A DNA stretch of 23,524 bases from a virus: the IMG/VR virus record IMGVR_UViG_3300021197_001673, positions 1 through 23,524 of that record. One strand, 5' to 3'. A model generated the notes under the pieces. The model was not told where the DNA came from. It saw nothing but the letters and a program-made list of their open reading frames with translations, and searched no databases. The translations under genes and the position numbers were made by a program. Of this stretch, positions 1 through 9,000 are shown one piece after another. Position 1 is the first letter of the stretch. Each line of letters starts with the position of its first letter.

Positions 1-2075
1 TCACTAGTGAACATTAATTTTTTAGTTTCAATAGAATTAACATAATTAGAACTGTAAGTAGTATTAGTAAGAGATATATTTGCTATAACCTCTGGAGCGC
101 CCATATCATAGTTACCCCAGCCAAATTGAATACCACCACTAATAGTTACAGCATTATATGTACTTGTAGATAATGCTTTAGTTGTAGCATCAACATAATA
201 TTTAGGGCTTAAATCATTTTCAGTACCTGCTATACCTTGACCTCTGATACGAACGTAAACTCTGTCTTCCCGATCTCTTCCGATTCTATAATACAAAGGA
301 TAAGATGTACCATACCATCGAGCTGTTGGGTTTGTTCCGTTGACTTGAGGGTTAGCAACTGCACCTGAAGACCCAGAGACGCTAGCAGCTACATTAGCTA
401 GACCAGATGTTGCTTGATGACCGTTAGCAAAATATGTAGTAAACATTACATAATCAGGTATGTTTATGTTTTGTATATGGCTATATGTTCCACCAGGTTG
501 TGTATACAACCATTCGTTACTTGCTTCTGCTGCAGCACTTGTTGGGAACATAGAAAAGCCATGCCAACCATAACCTCCAATAGCAAATTCTATTTCCCAA
601 TGACCAACAAAACCACCAGGTTTAGTAGTATTAGCTTCTCTAAAATCATTTGATCCTGGGTTAGACCACATTGTAATTGTAGGACCATATGTACCATTAG
701 TAGTCCAATTGAGTAGAGTACCATGAGAAGGTGCAAAACCTAAATTAGATACATTATCAGAATCATATACTACTACTATTTCTGAATCAGGTATTTTTCT
801 GTCAATAACATATACATCACCTACTTGACCTATAGGCCAACCAATCTCTGACTTAACTGGAGTCTCACTAATGACTCCAGCGACGCTATCTGAGTCTAAT
901 GTATACGCGCTTTGATTATCTATGAGCAATCTATAGAATGTATCTGAGTCAATAGCTATATGTCTAAGACCATTATACAATAGAGGGTTATCAGAATCGT
1001 TTGCTAAAAACTTTAGATTATCACTACCTATTAATCTACTTTCAGAGTCACTTGTTATTGTTACAACCTGACTTGATTGAATGTTGTTAGGTTTAAGATT
1101 ATCTACTTTAATTTTTGTTAAATTAGCTCTTGCCCATCTCTGATCAGAATCACCAATTGTACCACTACCATCACCATCCATTGGTAATAAGTTTCTTGTA
1201 ATTAAATCAATAGCTTGGATTAATGGTATCTCAGTACTACTTAAAATATCACCAAGTTCTGTCTGTTGATCAGAGTCGTTTTGTAATGAAAGTAATATAT
1301 GATCACCAAACTCATTACGTACCTCAGAGTCAGTTTCGTACACACTACTAATAACTTCTGTTAATGCTCTGGCTGCATCTGAGTCCCCACCAGGTGTAAG
1401 ACCAGATAAGGCAGTAATAGCAGTACGCAGAACTTCATTACGTACTTCAGAATCTGTTTGCATTACGTTGCTATAGAGCTCAACAACTCTTCTTGCTAGA
1501 TCAGAATCTTCTTCAACTGACTTTAAGAAGTTATCAGTATACCTAGATCTTAAATCAGAATCAACATCTAAGTTGTCCATTATTCTAGATGTAATTTTAA
1601 ATCTTTCAAAAGAATCGTATCTTAACCACCTATCTAAATGGGATTTAAGAAATAATAATATGTTTGTGTGTCTAATAGTACCATCAGAATCAGATGTTGG
1701 TACAGTATAATATTTTCTTTCGAAACCTGATGTTATAGTATTTTCAGTATTATCTATACTATAAAAATTATCTAATGAGTATAAAGATTTATTTAACCCT
1801 TTATATGCTATAAATGTAGCTTCATCTTTTACTGGAATGGTACCAGGTCCAATAGAATCACTATCATGGTAACTTACCATCTGACCTATATCAGTTATAT
1901 CTTTATATAAGCTAGCTGCATATTCCCATACACTATTACGCATAGCGTCAGAATCAAATGGTGTATTACCATCTTTATCTAAAAGCTCTACAATCTTAGT
2001 TTTATTCAGCTTTGCGTAGAAGCTGTAGAGTGTAAATCTTTTAGGTTGGTTTCTATATGTAAATTTACCTGACAT
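1..2075 (-). CDS. Fibre-like virion protein, distal copy of a tandem paralogue pair (3' end outside window)
   Basis: The frame is open from ATG at 2075-2073 to the window edge, giving 691 full codons without a stop. A Shine-Dalgarno-like AAGGT lies just upstream, and the paralogue's stop codon is 8 bp away. The first ~440 residues are clearly related to the next gene: shared LLDKDGNTP at 31-39, SVWEYAA at about 48-54, TDSEVRNEFGDH, and an IGDS..RW shaft-type motif near 306-312. Residues about 171-283 form 18-residue helical repeats that begin with DS[DE]. From about residue 440 the paralogy ends. The remaining 250+ residues are rich in Gly, Thr, Asn and aromatics with no DS[DE], which suggests a separate receptor-binding or tip region (inference). 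Sixteen DS[DE] tripeptides lie in the first 440 residues. I do not recognise a named family; a tail or side fibre role is inferred from the shaft motif, modular build and late structural context. Confidence 0.72.
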   Translation of the reverse strand, partial: MSGKFTYRNQPKRFTLYSFYAKLNKTKIVELLDKDGNTPFDSDAMRNSVWEYAASLYKDITDIGQMVSYHDSDSIGPGTIPVKDEATFIAYKGLNKSLYSLDNFYSIDNTENTITSGFERKYYTVPTSDSDGTIRHTNILLFLKSHLDRWLRYDSFERFKITSRIMDNLDVDSDLRSRYTDNFLKSVEEDSDLARRVVELYSNVMQTDSEVRNEVLRTAITALSGLTPGGDSDAARALTEVISSVYETDSEVRNEFGDHILLSLQNDSDQQTELGDILSSTEIPLIQAIDLITRNLLPMDGDGSGTIGDSDQRWARANLTKIKVDNLKPNNIQSSQVVTITSDSESRLIGSDNLKFLANDSDNPLLYNGLRHIAIDSDTFYRLLIDNQSAYTLDSDSVAGVISETPVKSEIGWPIGQVGDVYVIDRKIPDSEIVVVYDSDNVSNLGFAPSHGTLLNWTTNGTYGPTITMWSNPGSNDFREANTTKPGGFVGHWEIEFAIGGYGWHGFSMFPTSAAAEASNEWLYTQPGGTYSHIQNINIPDYVMFTTYFANGHQATSGLANVAASVSGSSGAVANPQVNGTNPTARWYGTSYPLYYRIGRDREDRVYVRIRGQGIAGTENDLSPKYYVDATTKALSTSTYNAVTISGGIQFGWGNYDMGAPEVIANISLTNTTYSSNYVNSIETKKLMFTS
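1227..1565 (-). repeat. 18-residue helical repeats in the paralogue, with one 5-residue insertion
   Basis: The same repeat block occurs from residue 171, with DS[DE] at 172, 190, 208, 231, 249 and 267. Spacing is 18 except between the third and fourth units (23), where GLTPG is inserted after TDSEVRNEVLRTAITALS. TDSEVRNE occurs twice, as in the neighbouring gene. Keeping the 18-residue register in both paralogues argues that unit length is structurally constrained. Confidence 0.82.
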
Positions 2076-2083
2076 GGTCTACC

Positions 2084-3745
2084 TTATGATAATACTAATC
2101 TTAACCACTGTCCACCATCCCAGAAAACTGGATATGCTGTTGAGCCTCCAATACTTTTTGGATCCCAGTTAACACCATCTGCGACAGTAATAGTTCCTGG
2201 TCTTAAACCTTCATAGCCCAACTCATCAGAATCAGGAGGGCTAGCCATTGGAGCAAAAACAATAACATCATCAAATGTTCTACCAGTACCAATTGTGTGG
2301 TATGTAGTACCATCATAATAGAAAGTCTTTTTATTAGTAGAGTTGTGGCTTATTCTACCTATTTTCATTGCAGCTTTAACAGCGGTATCTGTACCTGACG
2401 ATACATCAACTATAGGACCATTTGCTAGGGTGTTTTTATTATCTGAATCGATATAATAAATGTTACCAAAATCACCAGGAGGTACAGCTACAGTTGATAG
2501 AATAGTTGAATTCGCTATAATAGCTTCCACAGCATCTGAATCTAGACCTACAAACTGACTAAATTCAGAATCAACATTTTCTTTTAATAGACTATATAGT
2601 TTATCAGAGTCAATAGCAAGTATATTTTTACCATCATAAACTAGACCATCATTGTCATTAAATCTTAATCTATCACTTGTTACTAGCTTACCGGCACCGT
2701 CTTCTGAATCACCTACAAATACTACACCGTCTTTTTCTAAATTTCTTACTTTAACAGCATCAGCACTAATTGTAGCAAAATTACCAAAGCCCCATCTTGT
2801 TTCAGAGTCACCTATTCTACCAGTATCGTCGCTATCCATAGGTAGAACACGTCTAGCGTAAATTGTGTCAGCGTTTAATTCGGTTAGATCAATGTCACCT
2901 AACATACGTCCAAGTTCTACTTGTTGATCAGAATCGTTTCTAAGAGATACTAAGAAGTGATCACCAAACTCATTACGTACTTCTGAATCTGTATCTAATA
3001 CAGAACTTACAATCTCAACTAATTCTCTTGCTCTATCAGAATCATTTTGTAGTGCTGTAATAGTAGTTAGTAATATTTCATTACGAACTTCTGAATCAGT
3101 TTGGAGTACATTACTAACTTGTTCAACAAGTCTACGAGAAAGATCTGAATCCTCTTCTAATGCTTTAATTACATTATCAGCATATCTATATCTTACATCA
3201 GAGTCTTCATCTAAGTTATCAGCAATACGTGATGCTAGTTTACGTCTTTCGTAAGGATCAAATCTTAACCATCTATCAAAATGTGACTTCAAAAACGTAT
3301 ATACGTTTACATGTCTTAGCGTACCCTCAGAATCAGACAAAGGTAATGAGTAATATTTTCTATGAAAATTACCAGTAATAGTATCCATTGAATTGTTAAT
3401 ACCATTATCTGAATCTAAAGAATATAACCACATTTTGAGAGGCTTATACACGTCTTTTACTGTTACAGTTCTTGCAATTGTGGTCCAATTGTTAGAACCG
3501 GAACCATCTGAATCTGCTCTAAAATTATCTGAATCAAAATAAGATAAACGACCGCCGTGATCTTGAATATCTTTGTGAAGATATGCAGCATACTCCCAAA
3601 CGCTATTGTCTATAGAATCCGAATCGTAAGGAGTATTACCATCCTTGTCTAATAGTTCACGTACGTGAGCTTTGTTTAGAAACGAATAAAATGAGTTAAC
3701 ATCAAATCTTTTTGAGTTATTTCCGTGATTTTTTCTTCCGGCCAT
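2084..3745 (-). CDS. Fibre-like virion protein, proximal paralogue with 18-residue helical repeats
   Basis: This 553-residue protein starts at ATG 3745 with TAGGTAAAC before it, a usable ribosome site. The N-terminal ~440 residues parallel the downstream gene, including DSD at the same residues 41 and 71. Residues 180-287 hold six 18-residue units starting with [ETN]DS[DE]. LPMDSDDTGRIGDSETRWG (about 301-319) resembles the GS..RWG shaft motif of phage fibres. The C-terminus differs from the paralogue: it ends in YPVFWDGGQWLRL, like the short C-terminal cap seen in many marine phage fibres. Nineteen DS[DE] tripeptides are present, starting at residues 41, 71, 78, 111, 138, 181, 199, 217, 235, 253, 271, 304, 313, 346, 379, 392, 402, 433 and 505. 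It is the first gene of a leftward unit driven from the divergent gap. The fibre role is inferred; no enzymatic motif is visible. Confidence 0.75.
   Translation of the reverse strand: MAGRKNHGNNSKRFDVNSFYSFLNKAHVRELLDKDGNTPYDSDSIDNSVWEYAAYLHKDIQDHGGRLSYFDSDNFRADSDGSGSNNWTTIARTVTVKDVYKPLKMWLYSLDSDNGINNSMDTITGNFHRKYYSLPLSDSEGTLRHVNVYTFLKSHFDRWLRFDPYERRKLASRIADNLDEDSDVRYRYADNVIKALEEDSDLSRRLVEQVSNVLQTDSEVRNEILLTTITALQNDSDRARELVEIVSSVLDTDSEVRNEFGDHFLVSLRNDSDQQVELGRMLGDIDLTELNADTIYARRVLPMDSDDTGRIGDSETRWGFGNFATISADAVKVRNLEKDGVVFVGDSEDGAGKLVTSDRLRFNDNDGLVYDGKNILAIDSDKLYSLLKENVDSEFSQFVGLDSDAVEAIIANSTILSTVAVPPGDFGNIYYIDSDNKNTLANGPIVDVSSGTDTAVKAAMKIGRISHNSTNKKTFYYDGTTYHTIGTGRTFDDVIVFAPMASPPDSDELGYEGLRPGTITVADGVNWDPKSIGGSTAYPVFWDGGQWLRLVLS
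2885..3208 (-). repeat. Six 18-residue (54-nt) helical repeats
   Basis: Five exact 18-residue units and a partial sixth run without gaps from residue 180: EDSDVRYRYADNVIKALE, EDSDLSRRLVEQVSNVLQ, TDSEVRNEILLTTITALQ, NDSDRARELVEIVSSVLD, TDSEVRNEFGDHFLVSLR, then NDSDQQVELGRMLGDI. Units 2 and 4 resemble each other, as do 3 and 5, giving a 36-residue super-repeat. Each opens with [ETN]DS[DE], a good helix N-cap, followed by an amphipathic helix. The DNA copies have diverged, so the repeat is old at protein level. Confidence 0.85.
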
Positions 3746-3773
3746 GTTTACCTACAAGTTATCTATATATTTC

Positions 3774-3781
3774 TATTTATC
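3774..3781 (-). promoter_or_regulatory. Late-promoter-like octamer GATAAATA for the fibre operon
   Basis: Read on the minus strand, this octamer matches the T4 late consensus TATAAATA at 7 of 8 positions and is followed by GAA. Transcription would begin about 6 nt downstream, giving a leader of roughly 23 nt with an AGGT ribosome site before the ATG at 3745. It is the only minus-strand ATAAATA I found in the window. It forms a 7-bp inverted repeat with the plus-strand octamer at 3785-3792. Confidence 0.55.
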
Positions 3782-3784
3782 TAA

Positions 3785-3792
3785 AATAAATA
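3785..3792 (+). promoter_or_regulatory. Late-promoter-like octamer AATAAATA directly before gp25
   Basis: AATAAATA matches TATAAATA at 7 of 8 positions but ends only 4 nt before the gp25 ATG at 3797. With the usual T4 late spacing, transcription would start at about the ATG, giving a leaderless message. No Shine-Dalgarno sequence lies in the 20 nt upstream. Either gp25 is translated leaderless from this promoter, or the octamer is not the functional one and the A/T-rich stretch only aids initiation. Confidence 0.4.
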
Positions 3793-3796
3793 AAAC

Positions 3797-4204
3797 ATGG
3801 CACTACAACAAACATATGAAAGAAAGAATATCTATAAAGATTTTGATATTTCTTTTAACTTAAACCCTATCACGGGTGATATAGGTACTAAAACTGATGT
3901 TAATGCTATTAACCAAAGTTTAAAAAATTTGGTTAATACAAACTTCTACGAAAGACCTTTTCAACCGTTTTTAGGGTGTAATATTAGAGGTTTATTATTT
4001 GAATTGGCTGATCCGATTACTATGTCAGATCTTAAAACTGCTATAAATGAAACTATAAGTAATTACGAACCAAGAGTTTCTATTATAGAATTAAGATTAG
4101 ATGATTTATCTGATCAAAACGCTTATAATGTTAGAATTGTCTACAACATTCTTTCTTCTAATACTGTAAATCAATTTGAAACTATTTTAAAAAGGCTTAG
4201 GTAA
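3797..4204 (+). CDS. gp25: Baseplate wedge protein gp25 (lysozyme-like fold family)
   Basis: The 135-residue length fits T4 gp25 (132 aa) and the GPW/gp25 family. The hallmark stretch YERPFQPFLGCNIRGLLFELAD is at about residues 51-72 (RPF.P.LG..I..LLFE). The family is known to sit in the baseplate wedge, contacting gp6 and the sheath initiation site. The adjoining gene is gp6 with a 1-nt stop/start overlap (TAATG), the arrangement seen in related marine phages. It contains no DS[DE] tripeptide, unlike most neighbours. No Shine-Dalgarno site precedes the ATG; see the promoter-like octamer 4 nt upstream. The start is supported by family length. Confidence 0.9.
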   Translation: MALQQTYERKNIYKDFDISFNLNPITGDIGTKTDVNAINQSLKNLVNTNFYERPFQPFLGCNIRGLLFELADPITMSDLKTAINETISNYEPRVSIIELRLDDLSDQNAYNVRIVYNILSSNTVNQFETILKRLR

Positions 4205-6009
4205 TGGATCAAAGACCGGTAGTAAGTGATCTTGATTTTTCTTCTATTAAAGAAGATATGATTGAATACTTTAAAGAAAGACCAGAGTTTGCAGACTATG
4301 AATTTTCAGGTTCTAGTTTAAACTTATTAATGGATATTTTAGCTTACAATACACATTACAATGCATTAACTGCTAACTTTCAATTAAATGAATCATTTTT
4401 AGATACTTCGTTAATTAGAGGCAATGTAGTTTCCCTAGCTAAGTCTCTTAACTACATACCTAGATCAGCTAGATGTTCTACAACCACAATCACTGTTAAT
4501 GTTCCTAAAGTTAGTAATGAAGGTTTCTTTGTTATTCCAGCTGGTTCTTATTTTACAGCTTCTTCTGGAAGCACAAAATTTAATTTTTATACAATAGAAG
4601 ATAATACTGTCTCTTTTAATAGTAATCAGATTACTAACACTATTGATTTAAAAGTTTTTGAAGGTAAAATATTTACTCAAAGATTTGTATATAATAATTC
4701 TTTAGAAGAGTTTCCATCTTTTGATTTACAAATACCTAATATTGATACAACTACTTTATCTGTAAACGTTGATGGAATAAGATACACACAAATAACACCA
4801 GAAACAGAAGGAAGTGTTAATACAGATAAAAATTCAAAAGTTTATTTCGTAGAAGAGACTATGGATGGATCTCATAAAATTATTCTAGGTAATAATGTTA
4901 TAGGAAAAAAGCCAGATATAGGAAGTGTTATACTAGTAACATTTATTAAATCTTCAAGTGAAATATCTAACGGTGCTAAATTGTTTAGTGTTAATATACC
5001 AGGCAGAACAGATATTACTATTAACGGTACACCTAACGCATCACAAGGAGGACAATCTCCTGAGAGTATTCAGTCTATTAAAGACACTGCGCCACATTGG
5101 TTTCAATCTCAATTTAGAGCTGTTACAGAAAATGATTACAAAGCTTTCTTAATTAACAAATTTGCTGACATACAATCAATTAATGTTTACGGTGGTGAGA
5201 AAGTAAACGAGCCGGGTAAAGTTTTTATTGCTATCAAACCCAAATCGGGAGATAAACTTACCAATTCAACAAAAGACACTTTACTCTCTGGGCTTTTAAA
5301 CAAATCAAGCGTAGTTACTATTAGACCTGAATTTGTAGACCCTTCTATTTTAAATTTGGTATTAAAAACTGTAGTAGTTTATGATGAGAGTTTATTAAGT
5401 ACTAATAGAAGTGTAATAAAAACTAAAGTACAAAGTTTAATAGAAAATCTAAACAATGCATATATAGGTGACTTTTTATCTAATTTTAACGAATCAAGTT
5501 TTTCAAAACAAATTTCTGACTTAGATAATTCTATTCTAAGCTCAAATACTAGAGTGTCGATTAAAATTAAAACTAACGCGGTTAATGGTGTTCTTGATAA
5601 TTATGAATTAAAGTTTAACAATAAACTATATCACCCTAATGATGGTTTTAATGCTGTTAACGGTGGTGTTCTCACATCCAACTTATTTTTTAGAGAAGGC
5701 AGAGAATATCAATCTGGATTTGATGATGATGGTTTCGGTAATGTTAGATTATTTGATTTTGTTGACGATGAAAAGATCACGGTAGAACCAAATTCAGGTA
5801 GTATTGATTATGAAACAGGCACTGTATTGTTACAAGATTTTGATCCTGCTGATGGTGTAATTAACTTTACAGCTATACCAGATTCAGTAGATGTATTAGC
5901 TACAGAAAATACAATACTTCAAACTTCTGCAGAAGATTCAAGTATTGATGTAATAGAGAAGAACGAAACTTCAGTTATTAAAAATCTTAACTTATCGCGA
6001 AGCATCTAA
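4204..6009 (+). CDS. gp6: Baseplate wedge protein gp6 (baseplate J-like family)
   Basis: At 601 residues it is close to T4 gp6 (660). The N-terminal region has the strongly conserved pattern of marine T4-like gp6: DFSSIKEDMIEYF near residue 11, GSSLNLLMDILAYNTHYNA at about 36-54, then FLDTSLIRGNVVSLAKSLNYIPRSA. The middle (about 280-420) holds GAKLF.VNIPG, SIQSIKDTAPHWFQSQFRAVTENDYKAF and VFIAIKPKSG, typical of baseplate J-like proteins. gp6 dimers form the inner wedge ring joining gp25, gp53 and gp7 in T4. It contains no DS[DE] despite abundant D and S, a useful internal control for the motif found in other genes. Start and stop overlap both neighbours by 1 nt. Confidence 0.9.
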   Translation: MDQRPVVSDLDFSSIKEDMIEYFKERPEFADYEFSGSSLNLLMDILAYNTHYNALTANFQLNESFLDTSLIRGNVVSLAKSLNYIPRSARCSTTTITVNVPKVSNEGFFVIPAGSYFTASSGSTKFNFYTIEDNTVSFNSNQITNTIDLKVFEGKIFTQRFVYNNSLEEFPSFDLQIPNIDTTTLSVNVDGIRYTQITPETEGSVNTDKNSKVYFVEETMDGSHKIILGNNVIGKKPDIGSVILVTFIKSSSEISNGAKLFSVNIPGRTDITINGTPNASQGGQSPESIQSIKDTAPHWFQSQFRAVTENDYKAFLINKFADIQSINVYGGEKVNEPGKVFIAIKPKSGDKLTNSTKDTLLSGLLNKSSVVTIRPEFVDPSILNLVLKTVVVYDESLLSTNRSVIKTKVQSLIENLNNAYIGDFLSNFNESSFSKQISDLDNSILSSNTRVSIKIKTNAVNGVLDNYELKFNNKLYHPNDGFNAVNGGVLTSNLFFREGREYQSGFDDDGFGNVRLFDFVDDEKITVEPNSGSIDYETGTVLLQDFDPADGVINFTAIPDSVDVLATENTILQTSAEDSSIDVIEKNETSVIKNLNLSRSI

Positions 6010-9000
6010 TGAGCAATGTTGTACAACCATTTGTAAGTCAAAATTTACCTGAGTTTATTTCCTCAGATAACCCTACATTTAAACTTTTTATCGAAGCTTA
6101 CTACGAGTATTTAGAAAAAAGAAATGATTCTGAAGCTCTTTCTGTTAAAGAAATGTTTAAAGCTATCGATAACCCTGCAGCGGTTGTTAACAATAGTACC
6201 GATTACAAAGATGTAGACAGTACTTTAGAGAATTTTCTTGATTACTTTAAAAGAGAAGTTTTACCTATCGCGGTAAAAACTAATTCAGTAACCGACAGAT
6301 TTCTTATTAAAAAAATTAGAGATGTTTATTTAGCTAAAGGCTCGCCAAAATCATTTGAGCTTTTATTTAGAATGTTATATGATCAAGAAATAGATATTAT
6401 CGAAACAAGAGATAATATCTTAGAAGCTTCAGAAGGTAAATTTTTAGCTTTTCCCTTAGTTACTTTTAAAGTTACTCAATTTTCTGAAAAGCTCAGCAAT
6501 ATTAACTTTACTCTTGCTTCACTTACACATTCAGATGATAATTTTGTTACTGATTCAGAAGTTGCGACATGTCTAAGCGGACAAATTCTAGGTAAAACTG
6601 CAGATAGTGATAAAGCTTTTGTTATTAGTTTACAGCTTAATTTTGCATTTGAACCTGACAGTGACGCTGTTTATAGAATTACAGATCCGGATGATAATAC
6701 AATATTTTTAGAAGTTGTTCCGTTTTTATCCTTAGTTGATTTAGTTGCAAAAAATAACGCGCCGGGTTATAGTGAAGGTGATGTTATTAAAGTAAGATCA
6801 AAATCTTTAAATAAAAGCTTTAATGTTATTGTAGATAGTGTTAATAATGGCCCAGTCACTGGTTTACATTTTAGAGATAGAGGTGAGTTTTTTAACGTTG
6901 GTGATAGTTTTATATTAACACCTTCTTCTCCTGCTGACGGTTCTGGGGGTTCGGCTGTTGTTACAGAAGTTGATAATAATGGTAGAATTCTTTCAGTGGA
7001 TGGTTATGCTTTAAGAACAGGTGTAAATAATAACGGTTTCTTAGCAGATGATTTTGAAAATGTTACTGTACCTATTATTAACGGTGGTAGTTACAATAAA
7101 CTACCTGATGCAACAATAAACAACGGTACTACAGTAATGCAAGCTTTACCTTATGCTAGATCCAATACTTCTGGTCAAGGTCCGCAATTCTCTCCTATAT
7201 CAACTGAAATAGGGACTATTGCAAATTTAAATATTAATGACAGAGGTTATTTTGCAGATACAAATGACATTGTAGTTGAAGCGCCTATGAATGTCACCAT
7301 TGAAGGGTATACAAGATTTGTAAAAGGGCAGCTGGTTTCATTTCAATATATTGATCAAAAAAATCAATCGTTTTTTAATGACTCTGATAGATTAGATATT
7401 AGTATTAAAGTTAACAAAACTGTAGATGGTAACTCAAAATATAATGTTAAATCAATTAAGCTACCTTTTGATTTTGACAGCGAGTTATTTCAATGGACTG
7501 ATTCAGATTTTATGATCGATTCTGATCACGGTTTATCCTTAGCTACCACTAAATGGAAAACTTTATCTGGAAGGCATCTTAATATAGAAGTAATAGATGA
7601 TAGTGATTTAGGTTTTAAAGCTAGGTTAAGTAATAAGTTTCTTAACGGTTTAGATTCATATCACTTTAATCAGTTAAACAACTATACATTTAACGATTCA
7701 GATTATATTTTTAGTTGGAGAAATGATTTTAGTGATGCGAAACTTGGTGTAGATAGTGAAGTAGCAGAATGGAAAAATACTGGTTATTTTGGTATAGTAA
7801 GCAGAATAAATTCTAATAAAAGAACTTTATCAATATCATCTGTTTCTAATAGACCTTTTCCATCAGATAGTGATTTACAAAATTTTGATAAAGTAAAGAA
7901 TAGAATAATTAGAATAGTAGCTTTTAACCCAGCAACTGATTCTCCTGTTATAAGAGAAAGAGAAATTTTAGCTAATATTCTTACAAATTATAACAGAGCT
8001 TCCTTTACACCTGTTTTAAGTTCTTTTGGTTCTTCTACCAGAACTTTTATAAACGAAGATGGTTTTTTAAACTCTTCTTCAGGAGGTGTTGTACAAGACA
8101 ATTACTTGTATTCTGCTTACACTTATATTATTCAAAGTAATTTGTCGGTTAATATCTGGCGTGATAAAATAAAAGAAACTTTACACCCTGCAGGTCTTCT
8201 TATGTTTGGAGAGACTAATTTAAATGCAAACTCTAAAGTGCCTCTTAATATAACCGCTGTAACAGATATTGAAAATTATGATACAAACTTTACATTTGAC
8301 ACTGCTTTAGATCATTATTCTGACGTTAGTTTAGCAAATAGAGTAACCGCAGACAATACAAGATATGAAGCGAACGCTTTTTTGTTCTATAAACAAAATT
8401 TAACTACTTTAAATGCTCTTACAGCAAGTAGTTTTGAAAGAGGTTATGATGAAGCTATCGTATCCGAATATGGGTCTTCTTGGTTTGACTACGAACCTAT
8501 GGGTCTAGTTAGAAATGAAAAAGTAAATTATGATAATTTTTACAACAATTATAATAACTTTGATTCTGACGTGTTTAATAGATCTGTTTCAACACAAGAT
8601 TCAGATGGTAGTAGCTATGTAAAAGCTCTAACTATGAACTATAAAAAATATGACGGTACAGTGCAGGATTTGTATAAAAAAGAATCTAGAACTAGATCTA
8701 GTTATAGTCCTGTTAAAATTGTATCTACTAAGTTTATTGATCCTATTAACGATTTATATTCTGTATACGATTCAGATATACCATTAGCGGATCTTATTAG
8801 ATGGTCAGACAGTGAAGACAAGACTTTTAAAGCCATTGATTATAACAAACTTAAATCTGTTAATGACACTAGAACATTTAAATGGTATAATACAGATAGA
8901 AAAAAAGAAATGAAATTTAAAATGAACATCGATCTTAATAAAGCTATGAGATTAGATGGTACATTAAAATTTACAGAACAAGACGGTACTGTATATGAAA

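Noticed and set aside
414-653. 79-residue plus-strand open frame
   Set aside because: It lies entirely opposite the minus-strand fibre gene, is Cys/Ile-rich and irregular, and no ribosome site was seen.
1227-3208. CRISPR-like array suggested by recurring CATTACG.ACTTC.GA.TC words
   Set aside because: The repeated words are the codons of TDSEVRNE inside an 18-residue protein repeat. Spacing is a multiple of three, the copies are diverged and the frame is open throughout.
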